Source: Neorickettsia findlayensis (GTDB lineage: Bacteria; Pseudomonadota; Alphaproteobacteria; Rickettsiales; Anaplasmataceae). From it: a stretch of 64,000 nt of DNA. The stretch spans positions 434,001 to 498,000 of the forward strand of contig NZ_CP047224.1 in assembly GCF_009856525.1 (NCBI RefSeq). The letters run 5' to 3'. Positions 27,535 through 37,379 of this stretch are shown here, piece after piece; position 1 is the stretch's first letter; each line of letters opens with the position of its first letter. Position numbers and translations under genes: made by a program. The notes under the pieces were generated by a model, which saw nothing but the letters and a program-made list of their open reading frames with translations, was not told the origin of the DNA and did no database searches.

Positions 27535-28959
27535 TTATGAAAACTTTCCTACGCTACTCCTAAAGCGATTGGATTTATTGGAATGAGACGTCGATCCTCT
27601 TTTGGCGATTGATTGTGTGTTTTTTGGTTTAGAAGATCCACTTCCTACGTATGGGTTATCGTTCTTTTTCAAAATAAGGGTTACTGGAATACCATAAATC
27701 CGAAAATTTCTAATAAGAGAGTTCCTTATGTAATTTAAATATGATTCGGCAACGAGTTCAGGATGATTTGCACTTAGCACAAAAACAAATTTATGTAGGA
27801 GTTTTTTTATATACTTAAGCTTTACTGGCTTCGAGTTCACCATTGGATGCGGATGACGACGTACAACTTCTTGGAGCCACGTATTCAATCGATGTGTCGG
27901 AATGTTTCGTTTTGAGTCGTCATATAGCCTCACGCATTCGTCCAGTATAAAGGAAAAGTCACTCTCATGCAGACAGGAAATAAAAAATATCGGTATCTGC
28001 GAAGCAATTAATTTTTGCGCTTGCAGACTAATAAACTCCTTGACGCTTTCAAGTTCGGTCGCATTGACTGCATCTTTCTTGTTTCCAACAAGTATTATCG
28101 GTTTACCTTGTTCTAGGATCCTATTCATAAGAAGAAAATCCTGTCGCTCCAGCGTGAAATTGGATATATCACACATGAAAAGCACCACATCACTCTCCGC
28201 TGAAGTGCGTAGCGCACTTGAATTGCATATTTTTTCTAATCCATCAGTGACTCTTTGTTTTTTTCTCAAACCAGCAGTGTCAACAAGCTCGAAGGTTGTA
28301 CATTTCCATTGAAACTCATCACTTATTGGATCCCTTGTAGTACCTGCTATTGGTAGCACAAGGACACGATCTTTACCTATAAACTTATTCATTAAACTAG
28401 ACTTGCCAACATTTGGCTGACCTAAAATAGCAACTCTAATTCTTCTTTGTTGTTCATAATCATTTTTCGGAATATCTAATCGCTCCGGTACAAATGACTC
28501 GATATAAGAAATGAGTTCCCTGAGACCTAACGAATGCTCAGCAGATATTGGAAAAATATCTCGAAACCCAAAAAGTGAGCAATCATCTCTATCTTTACGG
28601 TCACTTTTATTGCAAACCAGAAGTATTTTACTGTTTCCAGCATTCCTTCTAATCCAACTGGCAAAAAGCATGTCCTCGGAATCGATTTTGTCATCAATCA
28701 CAAAAAGAACCATATCGCTTTCTTTGATTGCGTACTCAGTCCTTTCAATCGTTTCTGGATGTTGCGGATTGAAGCCGGCAGTATCAAGTAGAAAAAATGA
28801 TTTTCTGTCGTTTAGTAAAATTCTTCTTATAACCACATCACGAGTGACTCCTTTTCTGTCCATGGTAATTGAACATCTTTCCTTGGCCATCTTATTGAAT
28901 AACGTTGATTTACCAACATTTGCCTTTCCAACTATGGAAACTTTAAAGGTAGACTGCAT
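27535..28959 (-). CDS. der: GTPase Der (EngA)
   Basis: A 474-residue protein with two G domains in tandem: GKANVGKSTLFNK at the start and GQPNVGKSSLMNK near residue 185, then a KH-like C-terminal domain (about residues 370-445). The DTAG motifs (LLDTAGFNP, LVDTAGLRK) and NKSD/NKKD motifs are present. Der is needed for 50S ribosome assembly. The C-terminal tail is basic and Ser-rich (SKPKNTQSIAKRGSTS), possibly an rRNA contact. It stands alone on the minus strand; a 598-bp gap lies upstream. Confidence 0.94.
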   Translation of the reverse strand: MQSTFKVSIVGKANVGKSTLFNKMAKERCSITMDRKGVTRDVVIRRILLNDRKSFFLLDTAGFNPQHPETIERTEYAIKESDMVLFVIDDKIDSEDMLFASWIRRNAGNSKILLVCNKSDRKDRDDCSLFGFRDIFPISAEHSLGLRELISYIESFVPERLDIPKNDYEQQRRIRVAILGQPNVGKSSLMNKFIGKDRVLVLPIAGTTRDPISDEFQWKCTTFELVDTAGLRKKQRVTDGLEKICNSSALRTSAESDVVLFMCDISNFTLERQDFLLMNRILEQGKPIILVGNKKDAVNATELESVKEFISLQAQKLIASQIPIFFISCLHESDFSFILDECVRLYDDSKRNIPTHRLNTWLQEVVRRHPHPMVNSKPVKLKYIKKLLHKFVFVLSANHPELVAESYLNYIRNSLIRNFRIYGIPVTLILKKNDNPYVGSGSSKPKNTQSIAKRGSTSHSNKSNRFRSSVGKFS

Positions 28960-29557
28960 GTTAAAGACAACAAGGAAGAATAGTAGATGTCAATTTGTAT
29001 GGAATACATCTAGATAGCAATATAGCCGAATAAAGCTCAAAGAAGGAGAGGGTGGTAAGACAAGAGGCTCTAACTACACGTAATAAAACCACCGAATAGC
29101 ATAGTAATGTACCTTCCCTCAGGAATCTCAACTGTTCAATGTGCCATGCTTTGTAAATAAGCCGTAGAACATTTATTAAATCATCTGCTTTGTAGACAGT
29201 CATTAAACTCGCAAACAGAAGATAACGTTTTCTCAATCAACCACTTAGGATTACAGAACTTTGAGTGAGTGAGGAAAAACACAAGCAAAAAATAAAAATA
29301 CACCAAGCACAGAGAGAACTGCATTAATAAAATAGATCCGTTTCATGCAAACATGCTTTTCAAACAAAGACACCGCAACACCAGCTCTCTAAAAATGATC
29401 AAGGTAACTACGTTATGAATTATGAATGAATATAAGCAACCATAAATGTTTTAAATATGAAAGTCCGATTATAAAAGGAGCGATCTTCTGGTATTACAGC
29501 CTAATTGTGCTGCTACAACCAATTAGCTAGAATTCTATGCAAGCATTACTAGTCAAA
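28960..29557. other. 598-bp gap without a supported gene
   Basis: This gap between divergent der and ileS must hold both promoters. The only sizeable frame is 28961-29236 on the minus strand (91 codons, TTG start, Cys- and Leu-rich, ending right beside the der start). It has no recognisable domain and no ribosome-binding site, and could be decayed coding DNA. The right half (about 29240-29530) is A-rich with short stop-dense frames. I see no tRNA, palindrome array or riboswitch. Confidence 0.4.
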
Positions 29558-32500
29558 ATGAGTAACTCTTCTTACCCAGAAATTTCCCAAAATCTTTCTT
29601 TTGCCAAAATAGAAGAACAGATTCTGCAATTTTGGGAGAAAAATAGAGTTTTTGCTCATTCCGTCTCATCAAAAACGGATAATGGAGAGTTCGTTTCTTA
29701 TGATGGACCACCTTTTGCAAATGGATTACCACATTATGGACACCTACTTACCGGTTTCATTAAGGATACCGTAGCCAGATATCAAACGATGCTCGGCAAA
29801 AAAGTGGAAAGAAGATTTGGATGGGATTGTCACGGTTTGCCAGCAGAGATGTACACCGAAAAAATACTTAAGATCTCAGGAAAAGAAGCGATAAAAAATT
29901 TTGGAATAGATAAATTCAACGCGGAGTGCAAAAAATCAGTTTTACTTTTTTCATCTGAATGGGAATACTACGTCACTAGACAAGGCAGATGGGTTGATTT
30001 TCACAACGACTACAAAACTATGGACCTTTCCTTTATGGAATCCGTAATTTGGGCATTTAGGGAATTGTATAAAAAAGGTTTAATTTATGAATCCGTAAAG
30101 GTAGTTCCTTATAGCTGGGCATGCCAGACACCGTTATCAAACTTCGAGACACGCCTTGATAATGCCTATAGGGAGAAAAAAAGTAAGTCTGTGACAGTCG
30201 CTTTTGAATTAGAAGGGGATTTATTTGGTGATGGCAAAACATCCTACCTGCTGGCATGGACCACAACGCCTTGGACCCTACCTTCAAATATGATGCTTGG
30301 TATATCGAAGCATGTTATCTATACCCGCGTTGAAAAGGATGGTAAGTACTATATCTCCTCTAAATCTTCAAACAAGGAAGTAGCTGGAACAATAGTTCCA
30401 AATGAACTCCTGGTTGGTAAAAGATATAAGCCACTCTTCGAATTCTTTACGCACGAAAAAGAAAACGGTGCCTTTGTTGTACAGTATGCAGACTTTGTAA
30501 CAGATGAAGATGGAACTGGAATAGTACATATAGCACCTGGATTCGGTGAGGAAGACTTTGAATTGGCAAAGCAACACGGGATAACAGTTGTTTGTCCCGT
30601 CGATGATGGGGGTAGATTTACATCTGAGGTAGCACAATTTGCCGGCAGGCACGTCTTTGAAACAAATGAGGATATCATCCTCATACTCAAAGAAAAAAAA
30701 CAGCTAATTAAAATTGAAGAGTATATTCACAGTTATCCACACTGCTGGCGTACCGATACACCACTCATATACAAGGTAGTTCCATCATGGTATTTGTGTG
30801 TCAGCAAAATAAAGGAGCGGATGCTCGAACTTAATGAAAGTATTAATTGGATCCCTTCACACCTTAAAGAAGGCTTAGTAGGTAAGTGGCTAGAAAATGC
30901 AAAGGATTGGGCAATTTCAAGAAATAGATTCTGGGGGACACCCGTACCAATATGGAAATCCACGGATCCCTCTTATCCAAGAGTTGATGTGTATGGAAGC
31001 ATAACTGAGCTTGAAAAAGACTTCGGTGTAAAAATTACCGATCTACATAGACCTTTCATAGACACGTTAACAAGAAAAAATCCGGATGATCCTACAGGGA
31101 AGTCATCTATGGTAAGAGTGGAATCGGTTCTAGACTGCTGGTTTGAATCGGGTTCAATGCCCTTTGCGCAAGTGCACTATCCTTTTGAGAACAAAGAATG
31201 GTTTGAAAAAAATTTCCCGTCAGATTTCATCACAGAATATGTTGCGCAGACACGTGGTTGGTTTTATACGCTCATGGTCCTTTCCGTGGCCCTTTTTGAA
31301 AGCGTGCCGTTTAAAAATTGCCTTGCCCACGGTGTGATATTAGACAAGGACGGAAAAAAACTCTCTAAAAGACTGAATAATTACAAAGATCCAAAAGAAT
31401 TATTCGATGAGTATGGAGCTGATGCATTGCGCTTCCTGATGTTATCTTCTTCGGTGATGAATGGCGGTACTCTGCTGATAGACAAAGGTGGCGAAACAAT
31501 CAAGGATGTTGTTAGACTCATCCTAAAGCCACTCTACAGCGCATACAACTTTTTTGCAACGTATGCAAATTATCACTCAATACGCATCCTACATAGAACG
31601 AGCGAGTCTACTAATTTACTCGATAAGTACATCCTCTCAGAGTACATAGTATTCTCGCGAAAAATGAGAAATGCAATGGATGGGTATCATATACAATCTG
31701 CTTGCAAAAATGTACTCAGTTTCATTGATACGCTCAATAATTGGTATATTAGACGGTCTAGGGAAAGGTTCGTGGCGAGAGAACAGCAAGCGTTCGAAGT
31801 ATTATATTTTGTGCTTTCAGAAGTACTTAAGATAATCGCGCCTCTCCTTCCAATGACTGCAGAAAAGATTTGGATGGCGTTACATAATAACAAAACCACA
31901 TCTATACATCTGGAAAGATATCCAGAGGCTAAAACCTCGCCTGAAGACGAAGAAATCATACAAACAATGCAATTAGCAAGAGAAATATGCAATACAGCGC
32001 TTTCAATAAGGAACAAAAACATCGTTAGAATAAGGCAGCCATTAAGACATCTCGAGGTTATAGGTAGAGTCAGCCCAACATTTATGGAAAATACTGAACT
32101 GCTATCTATCCTAAAGGATGAGGCAAACGTGAAATGCATCATCTTTAAGGAAAGTGATCCTCAAGTAAGACAGTCACTTAAGCTAAACTTCCACGTTTTA
32201 GGCAAAAGATACCCGCAAGAAGTAAAGCGCATGATCGATGAACTCAAAAGTGGAAATTGGAAGAGTCTACTCTCCGGTGAAGTATACCTAGGCAATAGAC
32301 TTTTGAAAAATGATGAATACGAAACCTCAATTGGATCCGAAGACAATGATACTGGACAGATTGGTTCGTTTTGCTTGGCTGTAAGGTTGAACCTAAAACT
32401 AGACGAAGAATTAATATCTGAGGGAAGATTTCGAGACATAGTACGCATGATACAACAAGCTAGAAAATCAGCTGGTCTAACAATAAAAGAGAAAGTGATA

Positions 32501-32710
32501 ATAAAAATATATGCTCCACCAGAATACCTCGTTACAATTAGGCAATTTAAAAGCGCAATAACATCGGCTACATATGCAAGTCAAATAATTGCAGACAGAT
32601 CAAATGATTTTTCTAATTGTTCATTTGTTGAAGATGTTTCACAGGAAATAAAAATTGGTATAATGAAGGAGAATAGCACGTGCGGGCATAGTGGCAGTTT
32701 AGGTGTCTAA
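29558..32710 (+). CDS. ileS: Isoleucyl-tRNA synthetase
   Basis: A 1050-residue class I synthetase that charges tRNA-Ile. HIGH-type signature PHYGHLLTG appears near residue 60, the class-I KMSKS equivalent is DGKKLSKRLNN, and the editing domain lies between. Its length and the FWGTPVPIWKS motif fit the longer, eukaryote-like IleS type found in Rickettsiales and other intracellular bacteria. The open frame starts with ATG 21 bases earlier (29537), but MSNSSYPEISQN at 29558 is the more usual beginning. The last 8 bases overlap the pyrE start, so the two are cotranscribed. Confidence 0.95.
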   Translation: MSNSSYPEISQNLSFAKIEEQILQFWEKNRVFAHSVSSKTDNGEFVSYDGPPFANGLPHYGHLLTGFIKDTVARYQTMLGKKVERRFGWDCHGLPAEMYTEKILKISGKEAIKNFGIDKFNAECKKSVLLFSSEWEYYVTRQGRWVDFHNDYKTMDLSFMESVIWAFRELYKKGLIYESVKVVPYSWACQTPLSNFETRLDNAYREKKSKSVTVAFELEGDLFGDGKTSYLLAWTTTPWTLPSNMMLGISKHVIYTRVEKDGKYYISSKSSNKEVAGTIVPNELLVGKRYKPLFEFFTHEKENGAFVVQYADFVTDEDGTGIVHIAPGFGEEDFELAKQHGITVVCPVDDGGRFTSEVAQFAGRHVFETNEDIILILKEKKQLIKIEEYIHSYPHCWRTDTPLIYKVVPSWYLCVSKIKERMLELNESINWIPSHLKEGLVGKWLENAKDWAISRNRFWGTPVPIWKSTDPSYPRVDVYGSITELEKDFGVKITDLHRPFIDTLTRKNPDDPTGKSSMVRVESVLDCWFESGSMPFAQVHYPFENKEWFEKNFPSDFITEYVAQTRGWFYTLMVLSVALFESVPFKNCLAHGVILDKDGKKLSKRLNNYKDPKELFDEYGADALRFLMLSSSVMNGGTLLIDKGGETIKDVVRLILKPLYSAYNFFATYANYHSIRILHRTSESTNLLDKYILSEYIVFSRKMRNAMDGYHIQSACKNVLSFIDTLNNWYIRRSRERFVAREQQAFEVLYFVLSEVLKIIAPLLPMTAEKIWMALHNNKTTSIHLERYPEAKTSPEDEEIIQTMQLAREICNTALSIRNKNIVRIRQPLRHLEVIGRVSPTFMENTELLSILKDEANVKCIIFKESDPQVRQSLKLNFHVLGKRYPQEVKRMIDELKSGNWKSLLSGEVYLGNRLLKNDEYETSIGSEDNDTGQIGSFCLAVRLNLKLDEELISEGRFRDIVRMIQQARKSAGLTIKEKVIIKIYAPPEYLVTIRQFKSAITSATYASQIIADRSNDFSNCSFVEDVSQEIKIGIMKENSTCGHSGSLGV

Positions 32711-33320
32711 GAAAAGCCAGGTGGAAGAAAAAGTATTACTTGATGAGCTTTACGCCTCTGGTGCCATATTAAAGGGGCATTTTCAGCTCTCTTCAGGACT
32801 ACGAAGTGATACATATGTTCAGTGCGCTCTTCTGCTACAAAATCCACAGCGTACCTTTAGATTCGCATCGGCCTTAGTTCAACTCATTCCCGAAAAAATA
32901 AAGAGCGCTATCGAGTTGGTTGTCGCACCGGCGCTTGGTGGATTAATCATTGGATATGAGGTGGCACGCTTATTAGATAAAGATTTTGTGTTTTTTGAGA
33001 GGTTCAATGGAGAACTCACTCTAAGACGCGGTTTTCAAGTCAAGAATGAACAAAACATCCTGCTCATAGAAGATGTGGTCACAACGGCCGGTTCTTCTAT
33101 AGACGTTATACAAAAAGTTCATGACCGTGGTGCAAAAGTGCCCTTCGCAGCTTCGATAATAGACAGATCTGAAGGAGCTGCAAAAAAACGTTTTGAGAAG
33201 TATGGTTGCGAGTTTCTTAGTGTCGTGAAGTTAAGTTGTATCACATTTGATGCAACAAATATCCCAAAAGAACTGATTAATGTTCCTTGCATAAAGCCTG
33301 GTTCTAATAATCTCAATTAA
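32703..33320 (+). CDS. pyrE: Orotate phosphoribosyltransferase
   Basis: A 205-residue enzyme joining orotate to PRPP to form OMP in pyrimidine synthesis. The PRPP loop LLIEDVVTTAGSS (about residues 119-131) and the orotate-binding FQLSSGLRSDTYVQC near residues 27-41 are clear. Translation starts at GTG 32703, overlapping the end of ileS by 8 bases, so the genes are probably translationally coupled. It fits with the retained de novo pyrimidine pathway of this lineage. The length is typical. Confidence 0.93.
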   Translation: MSKKSQVEEKVLLDELYASGAILKGHFQLSSGLRSDTYVQCALLLQNPQRTFRFASALVQLIPEKIKSAIELVVAPALGGLIIGYEVARLLDKDFVFFERFNGELTLRRGFQVKNEQNILLIEDVVTTAGSSIDVIQKVHDRGAKVPFAASIIDRSEGAAKKRFEKYGCEFLSVVKLSCITFDATNIPKELINVPCIKPGSNNLN

Positions 33321-33487
33321 CTTGCAAACAAATATTGAACAACTCTAGTCAAAAATCTTGGTCTGTGTAGGAATCTGTTATTTGTTTTCCATAAACAAAA
33401 TTATGTGTGCAGATGTGTAAAATAGGCTAGAAATAATATCAGTGTTAGTTTAGAAGATTGATATGTTTCGATAATGCTTATAAATAT

Positions 33488-34468
33488 ATGGATCTACAAG
33501 AAATACAAAAATTAGAAACCTCGCTCTTTAAGTTGCGCAAATCCCACGGAGAAAAATGGAATTTTAGGTTGTTGAACTGGTCTCAAAAGCGCGGCACTTT
33601 AAGTACGGAGTTCACAGATACCGACGATGAACACCTGGTTGTAGCGGTCGAGAGGATTAGTGGTGGCGCTGTTGCTACCGGCAAGATTTTCATAAAAGTT
33701 CAAGAAAATATTAACTTGGGCAACAATTATGCTTCCATACTTTTCTATGATGGTCCTACTGTAGCTCTGATAACTGAGGGAAGACCATTTCGTCCTTCTT
33801 CTTTTCTCGGTTACCTTGGCACTTTTTTTCAAAGCGTCAATCGCAATGCTTCCCAGGTGAATTATCACGTCTTTAGTGGCACGCTCTGTCTTTGTTTAGC
33901 AGGAGCAGTTCGCTCCCCTACAGTTGATGGGAGGTTTTACGTATGGAGCGTCTCAGAAGCTGAAATAAATGTGACAAGGGCACCAGGATCATCGAAATGC
34001 GTCTGCACTGTTATAAAAATGAGCTCAACTGAACGTAATGCACATGTGCATTACAGATTCAAGATTCCTGGCGCTTATCTGGGTTTTGATAACAGGGAGA
34101 CGCAGTATTTCATAGGCGAGCGTGGAATACTACTTTCACATGGTGAGTTTTCAGACTTTGCAGATCAGTTAAAGTGTTTTGCTGCCCCTCCGGGAATGTT
34201 AGGTAGCTTATTTACCTATTTGGAGAGGAACTGCACTTTCAAAGAAGTACGGTCATGGGCCTTCAGCGGTAAAGAATCTTCAGCTTTTACTGCTGCACCT
34301 AGACCTAGTGGTGAAATTTCTTCACGCGAGTGTAGCTCCAAGAACAATCCATCAACTAGTCAAAAACTAAATAGTAAAGATGAGAAAAAACTGGTATACA
34401 ACGTACCGACATCTCAGATGAACGCCGCTTCGACGATAACTGAGTATTTCCCTAAAGTACGTAGGTGA
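33488..34468 (+). CDS. Hypothetical protein (no recognised family)
   Basis: A 326-residue protein, long frame from TTG 33458, with the ATG at 33488 (MDLQEIQKLETSLFK) preferred. The first 250 residues look folded and globular, with many beta-type stretches (VALITEGRPF, YHVFSGTLCLCLAGAV, AHVHYRFKIPGAYLGF, QYFIGERGILLSHGEF). The last 75 residues are Ser/Lys-rich and probably disordered. There is no signal peptide or membrane helix. It may be lineage-specific to Neorickettsia-like bacteria; I cannot assign a function. A strong double-hairpin terminator follows at once. Confidence 0.75.
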   Translation: MDLQEIQKLETSLFKLRKSHGEKWNFRLLNWSQKRGTLSTEFTDTDDEHLVVAVERISGGAVATGKIFIKVQENINLGNNYASILFYDGPTVALITEGRPFRPSSFLGYLGTFFQSVNRNASQVNYHVFSGTLCLCLAGAVRSPTVDGRFYVWSVSEAEINVTRAPGSSKCVCTVIKMSSTERNAHVHYRFKIPGAYLGFDNRETQYFIGERGILLSHGEFSDFADQLKCFAAPPGMLGSLFTYLERNCTFKEVRSWAFSGKESSAFTAAPRPSGEISSRECSSKNNPSTSQKLNSKDEKKLVYNVPTSQMNAASTITEYFPKVRR

Positions 34469-34556
34469 AACGCGCAATTTACTCTTTTCTGGTCCCTTAT
34501 TTTTAGGGACTTATACGCGTTTCTAGGGGGCAATAGGCCCCCTCTCCCCTCTTTTG
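34467..34556 (+). terminator. Nested hairpins ending in a T-rich run
   Basis: An outer stem GAAACGCG (34467-34474)/CGCGTTTC (34516-34523) encloses an inner hairpin GTCCCT/AGGGAC (34492-34497 and 34505-34510). A second GC-rich hairpin AGGGGGC-AATAG-GCCCCCT (34525-34543) follows, then TCCCCTCTTTTGTTATTTTTT. This looks like an intrinsic terminator for the gene ending at 34468; the T-rich part overlaps the ffh end, so it could act in both directions only weakly. Confidence 0.7.
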
Positions 34557-35906
34557 TTATTTTTTGAGCAATTCGTTGAGATCATGCATAGATTCGTCGT
34601 TGGTTGCACCTATTTTCCCCATCTTCAGAGCAAGCAAACGGGCTTTTTCAAAGTTTTTTATGAGCTTGTTCACTTCATAGACCTTGACTCCAGCCCCGCT
34701 AGCTATACGTGATTTGCGTGACTGATTAATAGAATCGAGACAGGCCCTTTCCCTTTTCGTCATACTATTTATCATGGCCAGATTTTTCTTCAAGGTCGAA
34801 TCATCTACAAATTGCTCTGATGGGACCTTATTAATTCCAGGGATAAAACGTAAAAGCTTAGCTATCCCACCAAGCTTATCGATACTCTTCAGCTGTAGGA
34901 CAAGATCATCATAATCAAACTTACCAGCTTCGATTCTTTTCTTCATAGAATCTATTCTTTCTTCACCAACCTCAGACGAGGCATATTCAAGCAGAGAAGC
35001 AATGTCTCCAGAGCCCATTATTCTCCCAGCCATACGTTCCGGGTGAAATTCTTCCAAATCGTTAACCCTTTCTCCAGCACCACAAAACCTAATAGGAAGA
35101 CCAACAGCTTGCCTTACTGAAAGCACCGAACCAACACGCGCATCGCTGTCTAGTCTACTCACTATTACCCCAGTTGTACCGATCTCTGAGTTAAATGTCT
35201 TTGCAACATTAAGTGAATCCTGCCCCATCATTGCATCCAGAACCTGAAATATTTCAGAGGGCTGCAAGCGATTCTTAATCACTCTCAGCTCTTCCATAAG
35301 AAGAGAATCAATTTGCGAGCGTCCGGCAGTATCAACTATGAGTACATTATAGTTCTCATTACTATTATTGAATAAATCCAGTGTTTTCTTTACAATCGCA
35401 TCGATATTCTCACCTTCAACTATAGGAATACTATCAACGTCAATTTGCTTTGCGAGAATTTCAAGTTGTTTCCTCGCTGCAGGCCTATAGATATCTAAAG
35501 AAGATAAAAGAATATTTTTCTTAAATTTTTTCCGAATCAGTAGAGCTAACTTTGCTGCGGTTGTTGTCTTCCCAACCCCTTGTAACCCAACAAACATAAA
35601 TATCTGTTTTCCAAATTTTGGGAACTCAAATTTTTGCGATTCACCCCCCAAAATTTTAATTAATTCTTCTTTTACAACACTTCCAATTATCGCTGGTGTC
35701 GAGATCCCTTTCAGACGTGACTTTCCAATAACCGATTCCTTCACATTTGCAATAAACTGTTTAGTTACAGGAAGACTGACATCTGCTTCAAGGAACGTCA
35801 GACGCAATTTCCGAACAAAATCGTCAAATTCCTTTTCTGTAATCACCCCTCTGTTCTTTATCCCATCCAGTGCACTACCAATTTTTTTAGAAAGTGAATC
35901 AAACAT
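34557..35906 (-). CDS. ffh: Signal recognition particle protein Ffh
   Basis: A 449-residue SRP GTPase that binds the signal sequences of nascent membrane proteins together with 4.5S RNA and docks with FtsY. The NG domain has GLQGVGKTTTAAKLAL, DTAGR and TTGVIVSRLD motifs; the M domain follows from about residue 300, with its Met-rich groove (GMNKVPSEQ, ERACLDSINQSRKSR). The ATG start at 35906 is 7 bases after the antiporter-like gene on the same strand, so it is the last gene of a four-gene operon. The partner FtsY is at 40407. Confidence 0.95.
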   Translation of the reverse strand: MFDSLSKKIGSALDGIKNRGVITEKEFDDFVRKLRLTFLEADVSLPVTKQFIANVKESVIGKSRLKGISTPAIIGSVVKEELIKILGGESQKFEFPKFGKQIFMFVGLQGVGKTTTAAKLALLIRKKFKKNILLSSLDIYRPAARKQLEILAKQIDVDSIPIVEGENIDAIVKKTLDLFNNSNENYNVLIVDTAGRSQIDSLLMEELRVIKNRLQPSEIFQVLDAMMGQDSLNVAKTFNSEIGTTGVIVSRLDSDARVGSVLSVRQAVGLPIRFCGAGERVNDLEEFHPERMAGRIMGSGDIASLLEYASSEVGEERIDSMKKRIEAGKFDYDDLVLQLKSIDKLGGIAKLLRFIPGINKVPSEQFVDDSTLKKNLAMINSMTKRERACLDSINQSRKSRIASGAGVKVYEVNKLIKNFEKARLLALKMGKIGATNDESMHDLNELLKK

Positions 35907-35912
35907 AACAAA

Positions 35913-37310
35913 TCAAACCCCCGCAAAGAGAAACAATACAACAACAATGCTCATTAAAAAAATCACAATACTGAGTGACAAGGAATCTAAACAACCACAG
36001 GCAATCGGAATCACTGATCCAAATAAAGCGCACAGTCCTCTAACAGCAAAGTTCCAAAGAAAAAACAAACGCTTTTTCATTTTCGAAATAAGTCGATTAA
36101 GTGCCAGTAAACCCGATCGTATTAGTGCATCCAGTACCAAAAGTGACGTACCTATCTTATCTAAGAAAAAAAAATACAAGACAGCAGTACTAAGCACCAC
36201 TGCTAGCACTACAAAAAACTCAACAAGATTATTAAGCCAAGTAGCGAACGAAAGAAAAAAATAGACACAAATACATGCAGTACAAAGCCTTTCACCTAAG
36301 GAAGCTTCGAAAGTTTTGTTATCAATCCTTCTATTATTGGTAGCATAGCAATAATAGAACAATCTCGCTGGTATCATAGAAATGAAAAGGGCTTGCAAAA
36401 AGAACACTATGATTTTTGCTCCGTATCCAGAGAACTGCAAAAAAAGAAAATCGGAGTTCAGAAGAGAAATAAAACTCGTGGAAATTAAAATAAAAGATGC
36501 AAATGCAAATAAAGGAGCTGGCAAAACAAAGCCAGATTTTGTCACTTTTGTAAATGTATCTACACCCGACTTCAAAAAAACTGAACAAATAAAATACATC
36601 ACTAGCTGGTAAACAGCAGATATATACACATAATGATATGCGTCACTCATAGAACAGTGCAGTATGATACCTATTAAACCCACCTGCCCTATCTGACTTG
36701 CTATAAGTGCACTGAGTAGCTTCCTCTCTATTGCCATTCGATAAAATGCGTATAGCAACATGAAAAAACTTAAGATGAATAAAAATTCACTGTGGCCAAT
36801 GCCGAGTTTTCCAATTAATGCTAACGGCAGTGTGTATGTGAAGATACTAAAAAATGGAAGAAAGAGTGATCCAGCACTTGCATACGCACCATTCATTACT
36901 GGTGCCATGACAAATCCCACAGCATATAGAAAAAGCAAGCTTCCAAATAACTTCCCTCTTAAATCATCAACATGTAAAAAATCAATATTATCTGCCGTAA
37001 AAGAAAGCTCGTGAGGTATGAGAGCAGCCATAACAGTAGCTACAGCAAAACTGCATGCTGCATATGCAACGGCTCCTTTTACATTGCTTTTTGAAGCAAT
37101 CAATGTCGAGTATATCAGTGAAAGAGTCTCAAGGCTCAGTAAAATATAAAATAAGTTATTCTGAAAAAATGTAAAAAGACAAACAATTAAAATCAATATG
37201 ATACTAACTTTTTCGAAAGTGTTCAGCTTAAAGAAAAAAAATGCACAGATGCAGAAAAAAATAGAAGCTGGAAAAAGAAAAAAGAAACTGCTCACAGTAT
37301 CAGACACCAC
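35913..37310 (-). CDS. MrpD/NuoN-like proton-translocating antiporter-family membrane protein
   Basis: A 465-residue protein with about 12-14 membrane helices and a GTG start. Signs of the complex I/Mrp antiporter family are the early acidic membrane segment LLSLETLSLIYS with E in the NuoM Glu position, GIGHSEFLFILSFF, and YRMAIERKLLSALIASQIGQVG, the counterpart of KRLLAYSSISHxG. The conserved membrane lysines are only partly recognisable, so ion transport is uncertain. It could be an accessory Mrp D/A-like subunit. It lies between an RDD gene and ffh. A second, much less diverged member is at 54637. Confidence 0.65.
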   Translation of the reverse strand: MVSDTVSSFFFLFPASIFFCICAFFFFKLNTFEKVSIILILIVCLFTFFQNNLFYILLSLETLSLIYSTLIASKSNVKGAVAYAACSFAVATVMAALIPHELSFTADNIDFLHVDDLRGKLFGSLLFLYAVGFVMAPVMNGAYASAGSLFLPFFSIFTYTLPLALIGKLGIGHSEFLFILSFFMLLYAFYRMAIERKLLSALIASQIGQVGLIGIILHCSMSDAYHYVYISAVYQLVMYFICSVFLKSGVDTFTKVTKSGFVLPAPLFAFASFILISTSFISLLNSDFLFLQFSGYGAKIIVFFLQALFISMIPARLFYYCYATNNRRIDNKTFEASLGERLCTACICVYFFLSFATWLNNLVEFFVVLAVVLSTAVLYFFFLDKIGTSLLVLDALIRSGLLALNRLISKMKKRLFFLWNFAVRGLCALFGSVIPIACGCLDSLSLSIVIFLMSIVVVLFLFAGV

Positions 37311-37379
37311 AGAAGCATCCCTAGATAGTACCAGGGAAAAAGGATTTACTAAACCGTTTTTCCACAGAGAAAGAACCCT

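Noticed and set aside
28961-29236. 91-codon minus-strand frame next to der
   Set aside because: TTG start without a ribosome-binding site, Cys/Leu-rich with no domain; could be decayed or chance, so only noted in the gap description.
34525-34543. GC-rich hairpin as an independent regulatory RNA
   Set aside because: Its position directly after a stop codon and before a T-rich run is explained by termination.
35947-36264. 105-codon and similar plus-strand frames antisense to the antiporter-like gene
   Set aside because: Lys-rich translations produced by the complement of hydrophobic codons.
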